From NCBI GenBank assembly GCA_036387335.1, contig DASVTZ010000248.1:1-39514 (forward strand): a stretch of 39,514 nt of DNA, given 5' to 3'. The translations under genes were made by a program, and so were the position numbers. This document shows, in pieces, positions 24,236-31,843 of this stretch. Numbering within the stretch: the first letter of the stretch is position 1; each line of letters opens with the position of its first letter. The stretch is from Longimicrobium sp. Its GTDB lineage: Bacteria; Gemmatimonadota; Gemmatimonadetes; Longimicrobiales; Longimicrobiaceae. The notes under the pieces were generated by a model. It ran no database searches and was not told where the DNA came from. It saw nothing but the letters and a program-made list of their open reading frames with translations.

Positions 24236-25656
24236 CGAGGGGGAGGATGTGGGCCGCGGCCATCGCCGCGGCGCTGGGCGGGGCGGCGGCCACGGTGGGC
24301 TCGGCGGGTACGCAGGGCGCGGCGGGGCCCCTCCAGGCCCAGGCCGACGCCGTCGTGCCCAACAAGAGCGAGTGGACCATCATGGCCTACTCGCTGGACC
24401 GCAACCAGACGCTGTTCGCCATCAACGCGGAGCAGCCCAAGGTCCCCGCGTCCAACAACAAGGTCTACTCCTCCATCTGGGCGCTGGGGGTGCTGGGGCC
24501 GGACTACCGCTTCCCCACCGACCTGCTGATCAACGGCAACATCCAGAACGGCGTGCTGCAGGGCGACGTGATCATCCGCGGCTCGGGCGACCCCGGCTTC
24601 GGCTATCCGTCGTACGAAAAGGACAACCTCGACCCGCTGCGCACCATGGCGCGGCGTCTCAAGGCGCTGGGGATCAACCAGGTGACCGGCAGCGTCATCG
24701 GCGACGCGACGATCCACGACCGGCAGAACTTCGGGCCCGCATGGCCGCTGGACACGGGGATGGGCGCCGCCCACTACGCGCCCACGGTGAGCGGCCTCCC
24801 CTACCAGCGCAACATGCTGTGGGTGGAGCCGAACGGGCAGGGGCCGAACGGCTTCGTGCTGCACCCGGACGTGCCGGAGATCCCCGTCGTCTGGCAGAGC
24901 CGCGGCGGGCGCGGATACGCGGTGCGCAGGCCGGAGCAGGACACGGTGCGGCTGCGCGGCGGCATCGGGCGGCCGGGGACGCGCTTTCCGGTGGGCGCGT
25001 TCGAGCCGGCGCTGCTCGCCCCCGCCGCGCTGCGCCAGGCCATGCGCGAGGCGGGGATCCAGGTGAACGGCGCGGTCAAGCTGCAGCGCACGCCGCGCGG
25101 GGCGAAGCTGGCGCACCGCCACCTCTCGCTGACGCTCGCCGAGATGGTGCCGCAGCTCAACCAGCACTCGGACAACTTCTTCGCCGAGCACTTCTGGAAG
25201 GCAGCGGTGGCCAAGACCACCGGCCAGGGAAGCTACACGCGGGGCGGCCCGGCGTCGGCCAACTTCTTCCACCGCAACGCCGGGGTGCCGTACGGGCAGC
25301 TCTGGCAGGCGGACGGGTCGGGACTCTCGGCCAACAACCGCACCAGCGCCAACTCGATGGTGATGACGCTGAAGTTCGCGGACAAGGCGCCGTACTCGCG
25401 GGTGTTCCACGAGTCGCTGGCCGTGGCCGGCGACCCGGGCGGCACCATGAAGCGGATGTTCGTGGGGACGGCGGCCGCGGGGAACCTGCACGCCAAGACG
25501 GGCTACATCCGCCAGGTGCGCTCGCTCTCCGGCTACGTGAAGACGGCGAGCGGCGAGCGCGTGGCGTTCTCCTTCATCTACAACGGCCGCAACACCTCCG
25601 GGGCCCGCGGCGTGCAGGTGGCGCTGGGGAACCTGCTGGCGACGTATCGCAGGTAG
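24232..25656 (+). CDS. dacB: D-alanyl-D-alanine carboxypeptidase/endopeptidase, PBP4 (S13) family
   Basis: The 474-residue product has a signal peptide (about 1-38, ending near LQAQA) and the three active-site motifs of S13 peptidases. SxxK is SNNK (74-77) within PKVPASNNKVYSS; SxN is SDN (313-315) within NQHSDNFFAEH; KTG is at 422-424 in HAKTGYI. DGSGLS (361-366) is also typical. The enzyme trims or cleaves peptidoglycan cross-links in the periplasm. Length agrees with the family. The usual SxTK is SNNK here, so the Thr is replaced by Asn while the catalytic Ser and Lys remain. It is coupled to the zinc-ribbon membrane protein by a 4-base overlap. Confidence 0.92.
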   Translation: MTRGRMWAAAIAAALGGAAATVGSAGTQGAAGPLQAQADAVVPNKSEWTIMAYSLDRNQTLFAINAEQPKVPASNNKVYSSIWALGVLGPDYRFPTDLLINGNIQNGVLQGDVIIRGSGDPGFGYPSYEKDNLDPLRTMARRLKALGINQVTGSVIGDATIHDRQNFGPAWPLDTGMGAAHYAPTVSGLPYQRNMLWVEPNGQGPNGFVLHPDVPEIPVVWQSRGGRGYAVRRPEQDTVRLRGGIGRPGTRFPVGAFEPALLAPAALRQAMREAGIQVNGAVKLQRTPRGAKLAHRHLSLTLAEMVPQLNQHSDNFFAEHFWKAAVAKTTGQGSYTRGGPASANFFHRNAGVPYGQLWQADGSGLSANNRTSANSMVMTLKFADKAPYSRVFHESLAVAGDPGGTMKRMFVGTAAAGNLHAKTGYIRQVRSLSGYVKTASGERVAFSFIYNGRNTSGARGVQVALGNLLATYRR

Positions 25657-25789
25657 CTGGTCTCAATCGCACTGTGGGGAACCGGGGTCCGGCGCGGGTT
25701 GGCCGGGCCCCAATCGTTTGCGCCCCGCACCGGCCGCGGGGTAGCTTGTGCGCCGTTTCCAGCGACACCCCGGCTACCAGGAGGCGGCA

Positions 25790-26317
25790 TTGGAGCAGAA
25801 CGACCCGCGGTTCCCCATCGGCAAGTTCCGGCTGGAGGGCGAGGTCACGCCCGAGCGGCGGCGCGAGTGGATCGCGCGCATCGAGGCGGCGCCGGCACGC
25901 TTCCGCGCGGTGGTGGCGGCGCTGGGCCCGGATCACCTGGACACGCCCTACCGCGAGGGCGGATGGACGGTGCGGCAGCTCGTGCACCACCTTCCGGACA
26001 GCCACATGAACGCGTACGTGCGCTTCAAGCTGGCCCTCACGGAAGACAACCCCGCCATCAAGACGTACGACGAGGCGCTCTGGGCGAACCTCCCCGACAC
26101 GCGCGACACGCCGCCTGAGGTGTCGCTGGCGCTGCTCGACGCACTTCACCTGCGCTGGGTCACCCTCCTCAGCTCGGTGCAGGATGCCGAGTGGAGCCGC
26201 ACGCTCAAGCACCCGGAGTGGGGCGACATGCCGCTGAATTCCGTGCTGGCGCTGTACGCCTGGCACGGGGATCATCACACGGCGCACCTCACGGGTCTGC
26301 GCGAGCGGCTAGGGTGA
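25790..26317 (+). CDS. DinB/YfiT-family protein (putative metal-dependent thiol transferase)
   Basis: The 175-residue product is taken from TTG 25790, because AGGAGG lies 5 bases upstream and the protein then begins EQNDPRFPIGKF like its family. It is a four-helix DinB-type fold with the metal triad visible as the histidine in LVHHLPDSHMNAY and two in WHGDHHTAHL. The Bacillus homologue YfiT/BstA is a bacillithiol S-transferase or hydrolase; whether this organism uses bacillithiol is unknown. It lies 7 bases before mqnD and may be cotranscribed with it. Confidence 0.85.
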   Translation: MEQNDPRFPIGKFRLEGEVTPERRREWIARIEAAPARFRAVVAALGPDHLDTPYREGGWTVRQLVHHLPDSHMNAYVRFKLALTEDNPAIKTYDEALWANLPDTRDTPPEVSLALLDALHLRWVTLLSSVQDAEWSRTLKHPEWGDMPLNSVLALYAWHGDHHTAHLTGLRERLG

Positions 26318-26324
26318 CCGGGGA

Positions 26325-27158
26325 ATGAGCGACGTGCTGACGCTGGGGTATTCGCCGTGCCCGAACGACACCTTCATCTTCGACGCGCTCGTGCATGGGC
26401 GGATCGAGGTGGATGGGCTTCGCTTCGAGGAGCGGCTGGAGGACGTGGAGACGCTGAACCGGCTGGCGGCGGAGGCGGCGCTCGACGTCACCAAGATCTC
26501 GTACGGGGCCATCCCCGGGCTGCTGCGCGACTACGTGCTCCTGCGCAGCGGCGGGGCGCTGGGGCGCGGGTGCGGGCCGCTCGTCGTGGCGCGCCGCGAG
26601 ATGGATGCGGCGGAGCTGGCGAATGCGCGCATCGCCATCCCCGGGCGCAACACGACGGCGAACCTCCTCCTACGCCTCTTCGCGCCCGATGCGGCGCCGG
26701 GAGTGGAGCGGGTGTACAGCGACATCATGCCAGCCGTCGCGCGCGGCGAGTTCGATGCGGGGCTCATCATCCACGAGTCGCGCTTCACCTACCCGCAGCA
26801 CGGGCTGGTGCGCGTCGTGGACCTGGGCGAATGGTGGGAAGCGACCACCGGCCTCCCGATCCCCCTCGGCGGCATCCTGGCGCGCCGCGCGCTGGGCGAG
26901 GACGCGATCCGCGCGGTGGAGGACGGCATCCGGCGCTCGGTCGAGTTCGCGTTCGCCGATCCCGAGGCGTCGCGCCCGTACGTGCGTGCCCACGCGCAGG
27001 AGATGGACGACGTCGTGACGCAGCAGCACATCGACCTGTACGTGAACCGCTTCTCGGTTGATGTGGAGGAGGAGGGCGCGCGCGCGATCGAGGCCCTCTT
27101 CGCGCGTGCCCGCCAGGCCGGCGTCATCGACGCAGAGGTGCCGTCGCCTTTCCTCTGA
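26325..27158 (+). CDS. mqnD: 1,4-dihydroxy-6-naphthoate synthase of the futalosine pathway
   Basis: The 277-residue product has a periplasmic-binding-protein-like fold with LGYSPCPNDTFIF near the start, the MqnD hallmark. H150 in LIIHESRFTYPQHGL corresponds to the catalytic histidine described for the Thermus enzyme. MqnD turns cyclic dehypoxanthinyl futalosine into dihydroxynaphthoate, a menaquinone precursor, in the cytosol. Its presence indicates the futalosine route rather than the classical Men route. No other mqn gene is in the window. The ATG follows the DinB stop by 7 bases. Confidence 0.92.
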   Translation: MSDVLTLGYSPCPNDTFIFDALVHGRIEVDGLRFEERLEDVETLNRLAAEAALDVTKISYGAIPGLLRDYVLLRSGGALGRGCGPLVVARREMDAAELANARIAIPGRNTTANLLLRLFAPDAAPGVERVYSDIMPAVARGEFDAGLIIHESRFTYPQHGLVRVVDLGEWWEATTGLPIPLGGILARRALGEDAIRAVEDGIRRSVEFAFADPEASRPYVRAHAQEMDDVVTQQHIDLYVNRFSVDVEEEGARAIEALFARARQAGVIDAEVPSPFL

Positions 27159-27178
27159 GCCGTTCGCGGCGTGCGGGG

Positions 27179-27207
27179 TTGACCGCGATCTTAAATGTTA
27201 CTATCAT
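27179..27207 (+). promoter_or_regulatory. Promoter of the Rrf2 regulator gene
   Basis: TTGACC (27179-27184) and TATCAT (27202-27207) are separated by exactly 17 bases, a near-consensus housekeeping promoter, in a local AT-rich pocket. The -10 box overlaps TATC-N3-GATA (27202-27212), a likely operator. Confidence 0.75.
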
Positions 27208-27212
27208 GGATA
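27202..27212. promoter_or_regulatory. TATC-N3-GATA dyad overlapping the -10 box
   Basis: A short inverted repeat TATC-ATG-GATA followed by CACAC overlaps the -10 box of the Rrf2 gene. A TGTATC-N7-GATACA dyad before the downstream reductase gene shares the half-site, suggesting one regulator for both. Confidence 0.45.
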
Positions 27213-27230
27213 CACACAACGGAGGCGCTG

Positions 27231-27665
27231 ATGAACAGCCGATTCACCGTCGCGGTCCACATCCTGACGCTGATCGCCCGCAGCGAGGGGACGCCGGTCA
27301 CCTCGGAGTACATCGCGGGGAGCGTGAACACGAACCCGTCGCTGGTGCGGCGGCTCCTGTCGCAGATGACGCGGGCGGGGCTGACCACGTCGCGGATGGG
27401 CGCCGGCGGGGGCGCGCTGCTGGCCCGCCCCGCGGAGCAGATCACGCTGCGCGACGTGTATCGCGCGGTGGATGAGGGCGAGCTCTTCGGCCTCCATCGC
27501 GAGCAGCCGAACGCGCGCTGCCCCGTGGGCCGCAACATCCAGCCGATGCTGGAGGCGCGCTTCGATGCCGCCCGGCAGGCGCTGGAGTCGGAGCTCGACC
27601 GCACCACCATCGCGGACACCGCCGCGGAGATCGGCGCGCGGGAGGAGCAGGGCGCGGCACGCTGA
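27231..27665 (+). CDS. Rrf2-family transcription regulator (YwnA-like)
   Basis: The 144-residue product starts MNSRFTVAVHILTLIA, the usual Rrf2 opening, followed by a winged helix with NTNPSLVRRLLSQMTRAGL and a glycine-rich wing (MGAGGG). Iron-sulfur members have three clustered cysteines. Here only one cysteine is present, in RCPVGRNIQ (C97), as in YwnA/HypR-type members that sense oxidants or electrophiles through a thiol. GGAGG precedes the ATG by about 5 bases. The adjacent gene is a QorB-like quinone reductase, a typical target. Autoregulation is suggested by the dyad over its promoter. Confidence 0.87.
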   Translation: MNSRFTVAVHILTLIARSEGTPVTSEYIAGSVNTNPSLVRRLLSQMTRAGLTTSRMGAGGGALLARPAEQITLRDVYRAVDEGELFGLHREQPNARCPVGRNIQPMLEARFDAARQALESELDRTTIADTAAEIGAREEQGAAR

Positions 27666-27683
27666 CCCAGCCGCGCCGGTATG

Positions 27684-27702
27684 TGTATCAACCACAGATA
27701 CA
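27684..27702. promoter_or_regulatory. TGTATC-N7-GATACA palindrome before the quinone reductase gene
   Basis: A perfect 6-base inverted repeat with a 7-base spacer lies 41 bases before the reductase ATG and 19 bases after the regulator stop. It shares GTATC/GATAC half-sites with the regulator's own promoter region. It is a candidate Rrf2 operator. Confidence 0.55.
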
Positions 27703-27742
27703 AACCGAACCACAACTCGCCCGGCCACGGGCAGGAGCCAAC

Positions 27743-28597
27743 ATGATCGCAGTCACCGGAGCCACCGGCCACCTCGGCCGCCTCGTAATCGAGAACCTGC
27801 TGGAGCGCGGCGTCGCGGCCGGCGAGATCGTCGCGCTGGCGCGCAGCCCGGAGAAGGCGCGGGACCTCGCCGCGTGCGGCGTGCAGGTGCGCGCGGCGGA
27901 CTACACGCAGCCCGACACCCTGGCCACGGCGCTGCAGGGCGTGGAGAAGCTGCTCCTGGTCTCGGGCAACGAGCTGGGGCAGCGCGCGGCGCAGCATCGC
28001 AACGTGGTGAATGCGGCTCGCGACGCGGGCGTCCGGCTGCTGGCGTACACCAGCATCCTGAACGCGGACACGGGCAGGATGCAGCTCGCCGTGGAGCACA
28101 GTGCGTCGGAGGAGATCATTCGCGCGTCGGGGATCCCGTTCGTCTTCCTGCGCAACGGCTGGTACCTGGAGAACTACACGGGCAGCCTCGCCTCGACGGT
28201 GGAGCACGGCGCGCTTCTCGGCAGCGCCGACGACGGCGGGGTCAGCGCGGCGTCTCGTGCGGACTTCGCGGCCGCGGCGGCGGCGGTGATCACCGGGAGC
28301 GGGCACGAGAACCAGACGTACGAGCTCGGCGGCGACCCGTTCACGCTCCCGGAGCTCGCCGCGATCATCGCGCGCGAGAGCGGCCGCCCGGTCGAATACA
28401 GGAACCTCTCCGAGGATGCCTACACCGGGGTGCTGGCGAGCTTCGGGCTGCCGGAGCCGCTCGCCCGCATGCTGGCCGACTCCGACCGTGGCATCGCGCG
28501 CGGCGAGCTCACCACCGACCGCGACGACCTCCGCCGCCTGATCGGCCGTGCCCCGACCACCCCCAGCGAAGCGGTTGCCGCCGCCCTGCGCGGGTAA
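27743..28597 (+). CDS. qorB: NmrA-like NAD(P)H:quinone oxidoreductase (QorB/YtfG type)
   Basis: The 284-residue atypical short-chain dehydrogenase starts MIAVTGATGHLGRLVIENLL with the GATGHLG dinucleotide-binding loop. It has the family's LLLVSGNELGQRAAQHRNVV, LAYTSILNADTGRMQLA and FLRNGWYLENYT motifs, close to E. coli QorB. QorB-type enzymes reduce quinones with NADPH and protect against electrophile stress. GCAGGAG lies 6 bases before the ATG. The preceding Rrf2 gene and the palindrome between them suggest redox-controlled expression. A 16-pair hairpin after the stop may end the transcript. Confidence 0.88.
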   Translation: MIAVTGATGHLGRLVIENLLERGVAAGEIVALARSPEKARDLAACGVQVRAADYTQPDTLATALQGVEKLLLVSGNELGQRAAQHRNVVNAARDAGVRLLAYTSILNADTGRMQLAVEHSASEEIIRASGIPFVFLRNGWYLENYTGSLASTVEHGALLGSADDGGVSAASRADFAAAAAAVITGSGHENQTYELGGDPFTLPELAAIIARESGRPVEYRNLSEDAYTGVLASFGLPEPLARMLADSDRGIARGELTTDRDDLRRLIGRAPTTPSEAVAAALRG

Positions 28598-28620
28598 TAG
28601 GGAATAGTCTCACGCAAAGG

Positions 28621-28678
28621 CGCGAAGGCGCAAAGAACGAAATTCGTGTCTTTCCCTTGGCGTCTTTGCGCCTTCGCG
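28621..28678. repeat. Long inverted repeat after qorB
   Basis: CGCGAAGGCGCAAAGA (28621-28636) pairs perfectly with 28663-28678, giving a 16-pair stem and a 26-base loop 23 bases after the stop codon. It looks like a dispersed repeat unit present in both orientations and could end the qorB transcript. Confidence 0.7.
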
Positions 28679-28712
28679 TGACATCTTGATCCTCTGGGTG
28701 AAGGAATAGCAA

Positions 28713-28743
28713 AGAGGCGCGGGGGAAACTCCCCCGCGCCTCT
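28713..28743 (-). terminator. Terminator of the DEAD-box helicase gene
   Basis: A perfect 13-pair stem (AGAGGCGCGGGGG and complement) with a 5-base loop lies 37 bases after the helicase stop. On the minus strand it is followed by TTTGCTATT, so it fits intrinsic termination of that gene. Confidence 0.8.
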
Positions 28744-28770
28744 CTCCGCGTCTCCGCGCCTCCGCGTGAG
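28741..28770 (-). repeat. Dispersed CACGCGGAGGCGCGGAGACG repeat
   Basis: In inverted form this matches the repeat at 11816-11845, with the same CGCGGAG units, and it touches the terminator stem. Confidence 0.55.
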
Positions 28771-28779
28771 CCCCGCGGT

Positions 28780-30480
28780 TCAGTCGTGCGAGCGGCGGAT
28801 GGAGACGGGGCGGCCCTTGATGGCGGCGCGCGACATGGTGCGGATCACGTGGTCCGCGTGCTCCTCGGCCACCTCCACCAGGGTGAACTGGTCGGCGATC
28901 TCGATGGAGCCGATCCCCTCTGCGGGAATCTTGGCCTCGCCGACGATGGCGCCCACGATGTCGCCCGGGCGGATGCCGCGGCGGCGGCCCACTCCGATGA
29001 AGAGGCGCGTCATGTCCGCGCGCGGACGGCGCCCGCGCGGGGGGCCGTCACGGCCCGGACCGTCGAAGCTGTCGCGCCGGCCGCGGGGGCCGCGGGTGTC
29101 GTCGTGCGGGCGCTGGGGCCGGTTTTCCCACTGCGGGATCTCCACCTCGTTCTCCGGCTCCTCGCCGCGCGTGGCGTCGGCCGCCAGCTTGGCCGCGGCT
29201 GCCGCGATGTCCAGCGGATCGTAGCCGTCCTCCGCAAGCGACGCCGCGATCTCGCGGTAGCCGTCGAACTCGTCCTCCTCGATCGTCTCGCGAATGGCGG
29301 AGCGGAGCAGTTCCACGCGCCGCGCGCGCAGGTCGGCGACGGTGGGGACGCGGGCGACCTCGATGGGGCGGCCCACCACCCGCTCGATCCCGCGCAGCAG
29401 CCCCTGCTCGCGCGGCTGCACCAGGGTGATGGCCGTCCCCTCGCGCCCGGCACGGCCCGTGCGCCCGATGCGGTGGACGTACACCTCGGGCGTCTGCGGG
29501 ATGTCGTAGTTGATGACGTGGCTCACGTGCTCCACGTCCAGCCCGCGCGCAGCCACGTCGGTGGCAATCAGCAGGTCCGCGGTGCCGTCGCGGAAGCGCT
29601 TCATCACGCGGTCGCGCTGCGCCTGGTTGAGGCCGCCGTGCAGCGCCTCCGGCCTGTAGCCGCGCACCGAGAGCGCCTCGTTCAGCTCGTCCACTTCGTT
29701 GCGGGTGCGGCAGAAGAGGATGGCGGAGGTGGGCGCCTCCAGGTCGAGCACGCGGGCCAGCGCCTCCAGCTTGTACGGCCGCGGCACCACGTACGCCGCC
29801 TGCCTCACCAGCGGCGTCTCCAGCTTCGGCGCGCGCACGGTCACGCGCACCGGGTCGCTCATGTGGCGCGCGGCGAGCTGCGCGATGCGGGGCGGGAAGG
29901 TGGCGGAGAAGAGCGCCGTCTGCCGTCCCGCCGGGGTCTCGGTGAGGATCGTCTCGATGTCCTCGATGAACCCCATGTCCAGCATCTCGTCCGCCTCGTC
30001 CAGCACCACGTAGCCGACGGCGGAAAGGTCCAGCGAGCCGCGGCGGATGTGGTCCAGGATGCGCCCCGGGGTGCCCACCACGACGTTGACGCCGCGGCGC
30101 AGCTCGCGGAGCTGGCGGTCGATGGGCTGGCCGCCGTACACGGCCAGCACGCTCACGCCGCGCTTGGCGCCGTAGCGGTGCGTGGCCTCGGCCACCTGCA
30201 CGGCCAGCTCGCGCGTGGGCGCCAGAACCAGCGCCTGCACTCCGCGCAGGTTCGCGTCGATGCGCTGCACCAGCGGCAGAGCGAACGCGGCGGTCTTGCC
30301 GGTGCCGGTGGCGGCCTGCCCCAGCACGTCGCGCCCGGCCAGGAGGGTCGGGATCGCCTCCACCTGGATGGGGGTGGGCTCTTCGTACCCTAATGCTTCA
30401 AGCGTCGCCAGCACGTCGGGCTCCAGCCCGAGCTCGGTGAAGAGCGGTGCGGCGGCGGCTTCGGTGTTCGTATCGGTCAA
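28780..30480 (-). CDS. deaD: DEAD-box RNA helicase with DbpA-type RNA-binding domain
   Basis: The 566-residue product contains the full set of helicase motifs: Q-motif PTPIQVEAIP, Walker A ATGTGKT (57-63), PTREL, TPGR, DEAD (161-164), SAT (192-194), ATDVAARGLD and HRIGRTGRAG. A charged, Arg/Gly-rich linker (about 455-490) leads into a C-terminal DbpA-type RNA-binding domain (TRLFIGVGRRRGIRPGDIVG). CsdA/DeaD proteins of this layout act in ribosome assembly and cold adaptation. The start is TTG, with AGGAGAG 6 bases upstream; no ATG fits better. It is a single-gene unit with its own terminator. Confidence 0.95.
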   Translation of the reverse strand: MTDTNTEAAAAPLFTELGLEPDVLATLEALGYEEPTPIQVEAIPTLLAGRDVLGQAATGTGKTAAFALPLVQRIDANLRGVQALVLAPTRELAVQVAEATHRYGAKRGVSVLAVYGGQPIDRQLRELRRGVNVVVGTPGRILDHIRRGSLDLSAVGYVVLDEADEMLDMGFIEDIETILTETPAGRQTALFSATFPPRIAQLAARHMSDPVRVTVRAPKLETPLVRQAAYVVPRPYKLEALARVLDLEAPTSAILFCRTRNEVDELNEALSVRGYRPEALHGGLNQAQRDRVMKRFRDGTADLLIATDVAARGLDVEHVSHVINYDIPQTPEVYVHRIGRTGRAGREGTAITLVQPREQGLLRGIERVVGRPIEVARVPTVADLRARRVELLRSAIRETIEEDEFDGYREIAASLAEDGYDPLDIAAAAAKLAADATRGEEPENEVEIPQWENRPQRPHDDTRGPRGRRDSFDGPGRDGPPRGRRPRADMTRLFIGVGRRRGIRPGDIVGAIVGEAKIPAEGIGSIEIADQFTLVEVAEEHADHVIRTMSRAAIKGRPVSIRRSHD

Positions 30481-30555
30481 CGGGTACTCTCCTGCGATCG
30501 GCGGTTTGGTTCACAATCCTGCAATCTCGCGGAAAGGGCGGCGCGGGGCAACGGA

Positions 30556-30579
30556 AGTGCGTTAGTGCGTGAGTGCGTT
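30556..30579 (+). repeat. Tandem 8-base repeat GTGCGTTA/GTGCGTGA, 3 copies
   Basis: Three units of the same repeat as at 19629-19660 lie about 75 bases upstream of the helicase start. Confidence 0.7.
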
Positions 30580-30634
30580 CTCGCCCACCCCGCGTTCCCG
30601 CTGGCTGGGGCACCGGCACCGCGCGGCTGCGGGC

Positions 30635-30799
30635 ACGGGCAGCCACATGGGGCAGCCCCTACGAAACCCCGGCCCTGCAGCGAGAATGGCGGCGCGGGCA
30701 GGGGCGGGCAGACACGCAGGTCTGCCCCTACAGGAATCGCGCGGTCATGCAGGGCGCGGGGCGGCGTCAGGCACGGGCGCGATAAATCGCGCCCCTACA
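30635..30799 (-). repeat. Composite palindromic element A-B-C, copy 3 (inverted)
   Basis: C at 30635-30662, B at 30705-30731 and A at 30773-30799, with spacings of 70 and 68 bases and each palindrome ending CCCCTAC. Read on the minus strand this is A, B, C in the same order and spacing as copy 1. Confidence 0.8.
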
Positions 30800-30809
30800 A
30801 CATCTGTGT

Positions 30810-30836
30810 CCCCCATTCCCCATTCCCCATTCCCCT
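30810..30836. repeat. Tandem 8-base repeat (CCCCATTC), 3 copies
   Basis: Three units directly abut the TGA of the minus-strand gene ending at 30836, as at 12985-13010 after ctaF. Confidence 0.7.
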
Positions 30837-31375
30837 CAATACCCGTACGCACCCACGTCCGGCTCGCGGGCGAAGGCGCGGAAGGCGTCGTCGGGGTCGG
30901 GGTGCGCTTCCAGGAGGCCGCGGACGCGGCGGAAGGAGAGGCGCAGCATCCGCTCGCGAAGCATGTCGTCGGTCGGGGTGGGCGGCTGGATCAGCCATCC
31001 GGGCGTGTACTTGTCCGTGGTCGGCTGCGAGGGGGCGTTGTCGAGGCCCTCCTCGGGGGGCGCCACACCCAGGCCGCTGCGCACCAGCTCGAAGGCCAGC
31101 ATGGGGTCGAGCCCCTCTTCCAGGGCGATGTCGTACATCATATCCGCCAGCTCGGGCGACATGCCGACCGCGCGGGCGTCGCCCATCAGCTCGGCGCGGC
31201 GGCGCACGCCGTCCGGCGAATCGGAGGGCTCGCCGCTCCCCAGAAGGAGGCTCTCGCTTCCGAAAAAGGTGTCGTCCGCCCGGCGGCGGCGGCGGCGCTC
31301 GCGGTACGCCTCCAGCACGTGCCCCGCGTGCGTCTCGTTGTCCATCTCCCCCGCCGGTCCTTGCGGCTCCGTCAC
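30836..31375 (-). CDS. Hypothetical soluble protein
   Basis: The 179-residue product has no signal peptide or membrane segment and no family I recognise. An Arg-rich patch near residue 25-33 (YRERRRRRRADD) precedes a helical, acidic middle (MSPELADMMYDIALEEGLDP) that is UBA-like or tether-like in pattern. A C-terminal helix RERMLRLSFRRVRGLLEAHP ends near GAYGY. The start is GTG 31375, because GGGAGG lies 6 bases upstream; ATG 31345 is possible. It is isolated between repeat clusters. Confidence 0.65.
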   Translation of the reverse strand: MTEPQGPAGEMDNETHAGHVLEAYRERRRRRRADDTFFGSESLLLGSGEPSDSPDGVRRRAELMGDARAVGMSPELADMMYDIALEEGLDPMLAFELVRSGLGVAPPEEGLDNAPSQPTTDKYTPGWLIQPPTPTDDMLRERMLRLSFRRVRGLLEAHPDPDDAFRAFAREPDVGAYGY

Positions 31376-31466
31376 GTATCCTCCCGGTCATCCGTTGTCT
31401 GTGCGGCACTCGCCCGCCGGCCCACCCCGCGCGCAAGGGACGGACCACCGGGGAACGGAACGGCAA

Positions 31467-31520
31467 CTGCGTGAGTGCGCTCGGTCCGAACGCACTTACG
31501 CACTCACGCACTAACGCACT
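31467..31520. repeat. Tandem 8-base repeats facing each other (hairpin)
   Basis: TGCGTGAGTGCG and then, after a 10-base centre, CGCACTTACGCACTCACGCACTAACGCACT. The two arms are inverted copies of the GTGCGTTA unit and can fold. The right arm ends 6 bases before the ATG of the 56-residue membrane protein. Confidence 0.7.
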
Positions 31521-31526
31521 CCCCCC

Positions 31527-31697
31527 ATGGCCGAAATCCGTGTAGAACGCACGCGCAAGCTTGGAAAATGGCCCTGGCTCGTCGGGCTGCTGGTGCTGGC
31601 GCTCGCCATCTGGGGGCTCGCGGAGATCCTGGGCGAGGACGACGGCGGCGACGTGGTGGAGCAGCTCGACCAGGGTGCCGCGACTGGACCGCGCTGA
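31527..31697 (+). CDS. Small single-span membrane protein (56 residues)
   Basis: A short open frame encodes MAEIRVERTRKLGKWPWLVG, then a hydrophobic helix (about 17-35) and an acidic tail rich in D/E (LGEDDGGDVVEQLDQ). The basic N-terminus should stay in the cytosol and the acidic tail outside. Codon use matches the neighbours and the start lies just after a repeat cluster. I recall similar tiny proteins with MAEIRVER-like starts in other bacteria, but their function is unknown. It precedes the large protease/barrel gene by 146 bases. Confidence 0.6.
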   Translation: MAEIRVERTRKLGKWPWLVGLLVLALAIWGLAEILGEDDGGDVVEQLDQGAATGPR

Positions 31698-31843
31698 GGC
31701 ACAACTTTTCGCGGGTGCGCGGGGTACGGTAGATGCATTGCACAACGCACAGGCGCGGGAGCCTGGCGGCGCGGCAAGATGCCGCGCTCCCGCCGCGCAT
31801 GCACGACGGTCGTCCCCCCCATGGCCGGGTAGAGGAGATCCCC

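Larger units (their letters stand above)
30481..30835. other. Gap of about 355 bases filled with repeats
   Basis: From left to right: the helicase leader (30481-30550), an 8-base tandem repeat (30556-30579), a complete composite palindromic element (30635-30799) and a tandem ATTCCCC repeat (30810-30836). I see no gene. Confidence 0.6.

Noticed and set aside
27231-27665. IscR-type iron-sulfur Rrf2 protein
   Set aside because: Only one cysteine (C97) is present, so the three-cysteine cluster site is absent.
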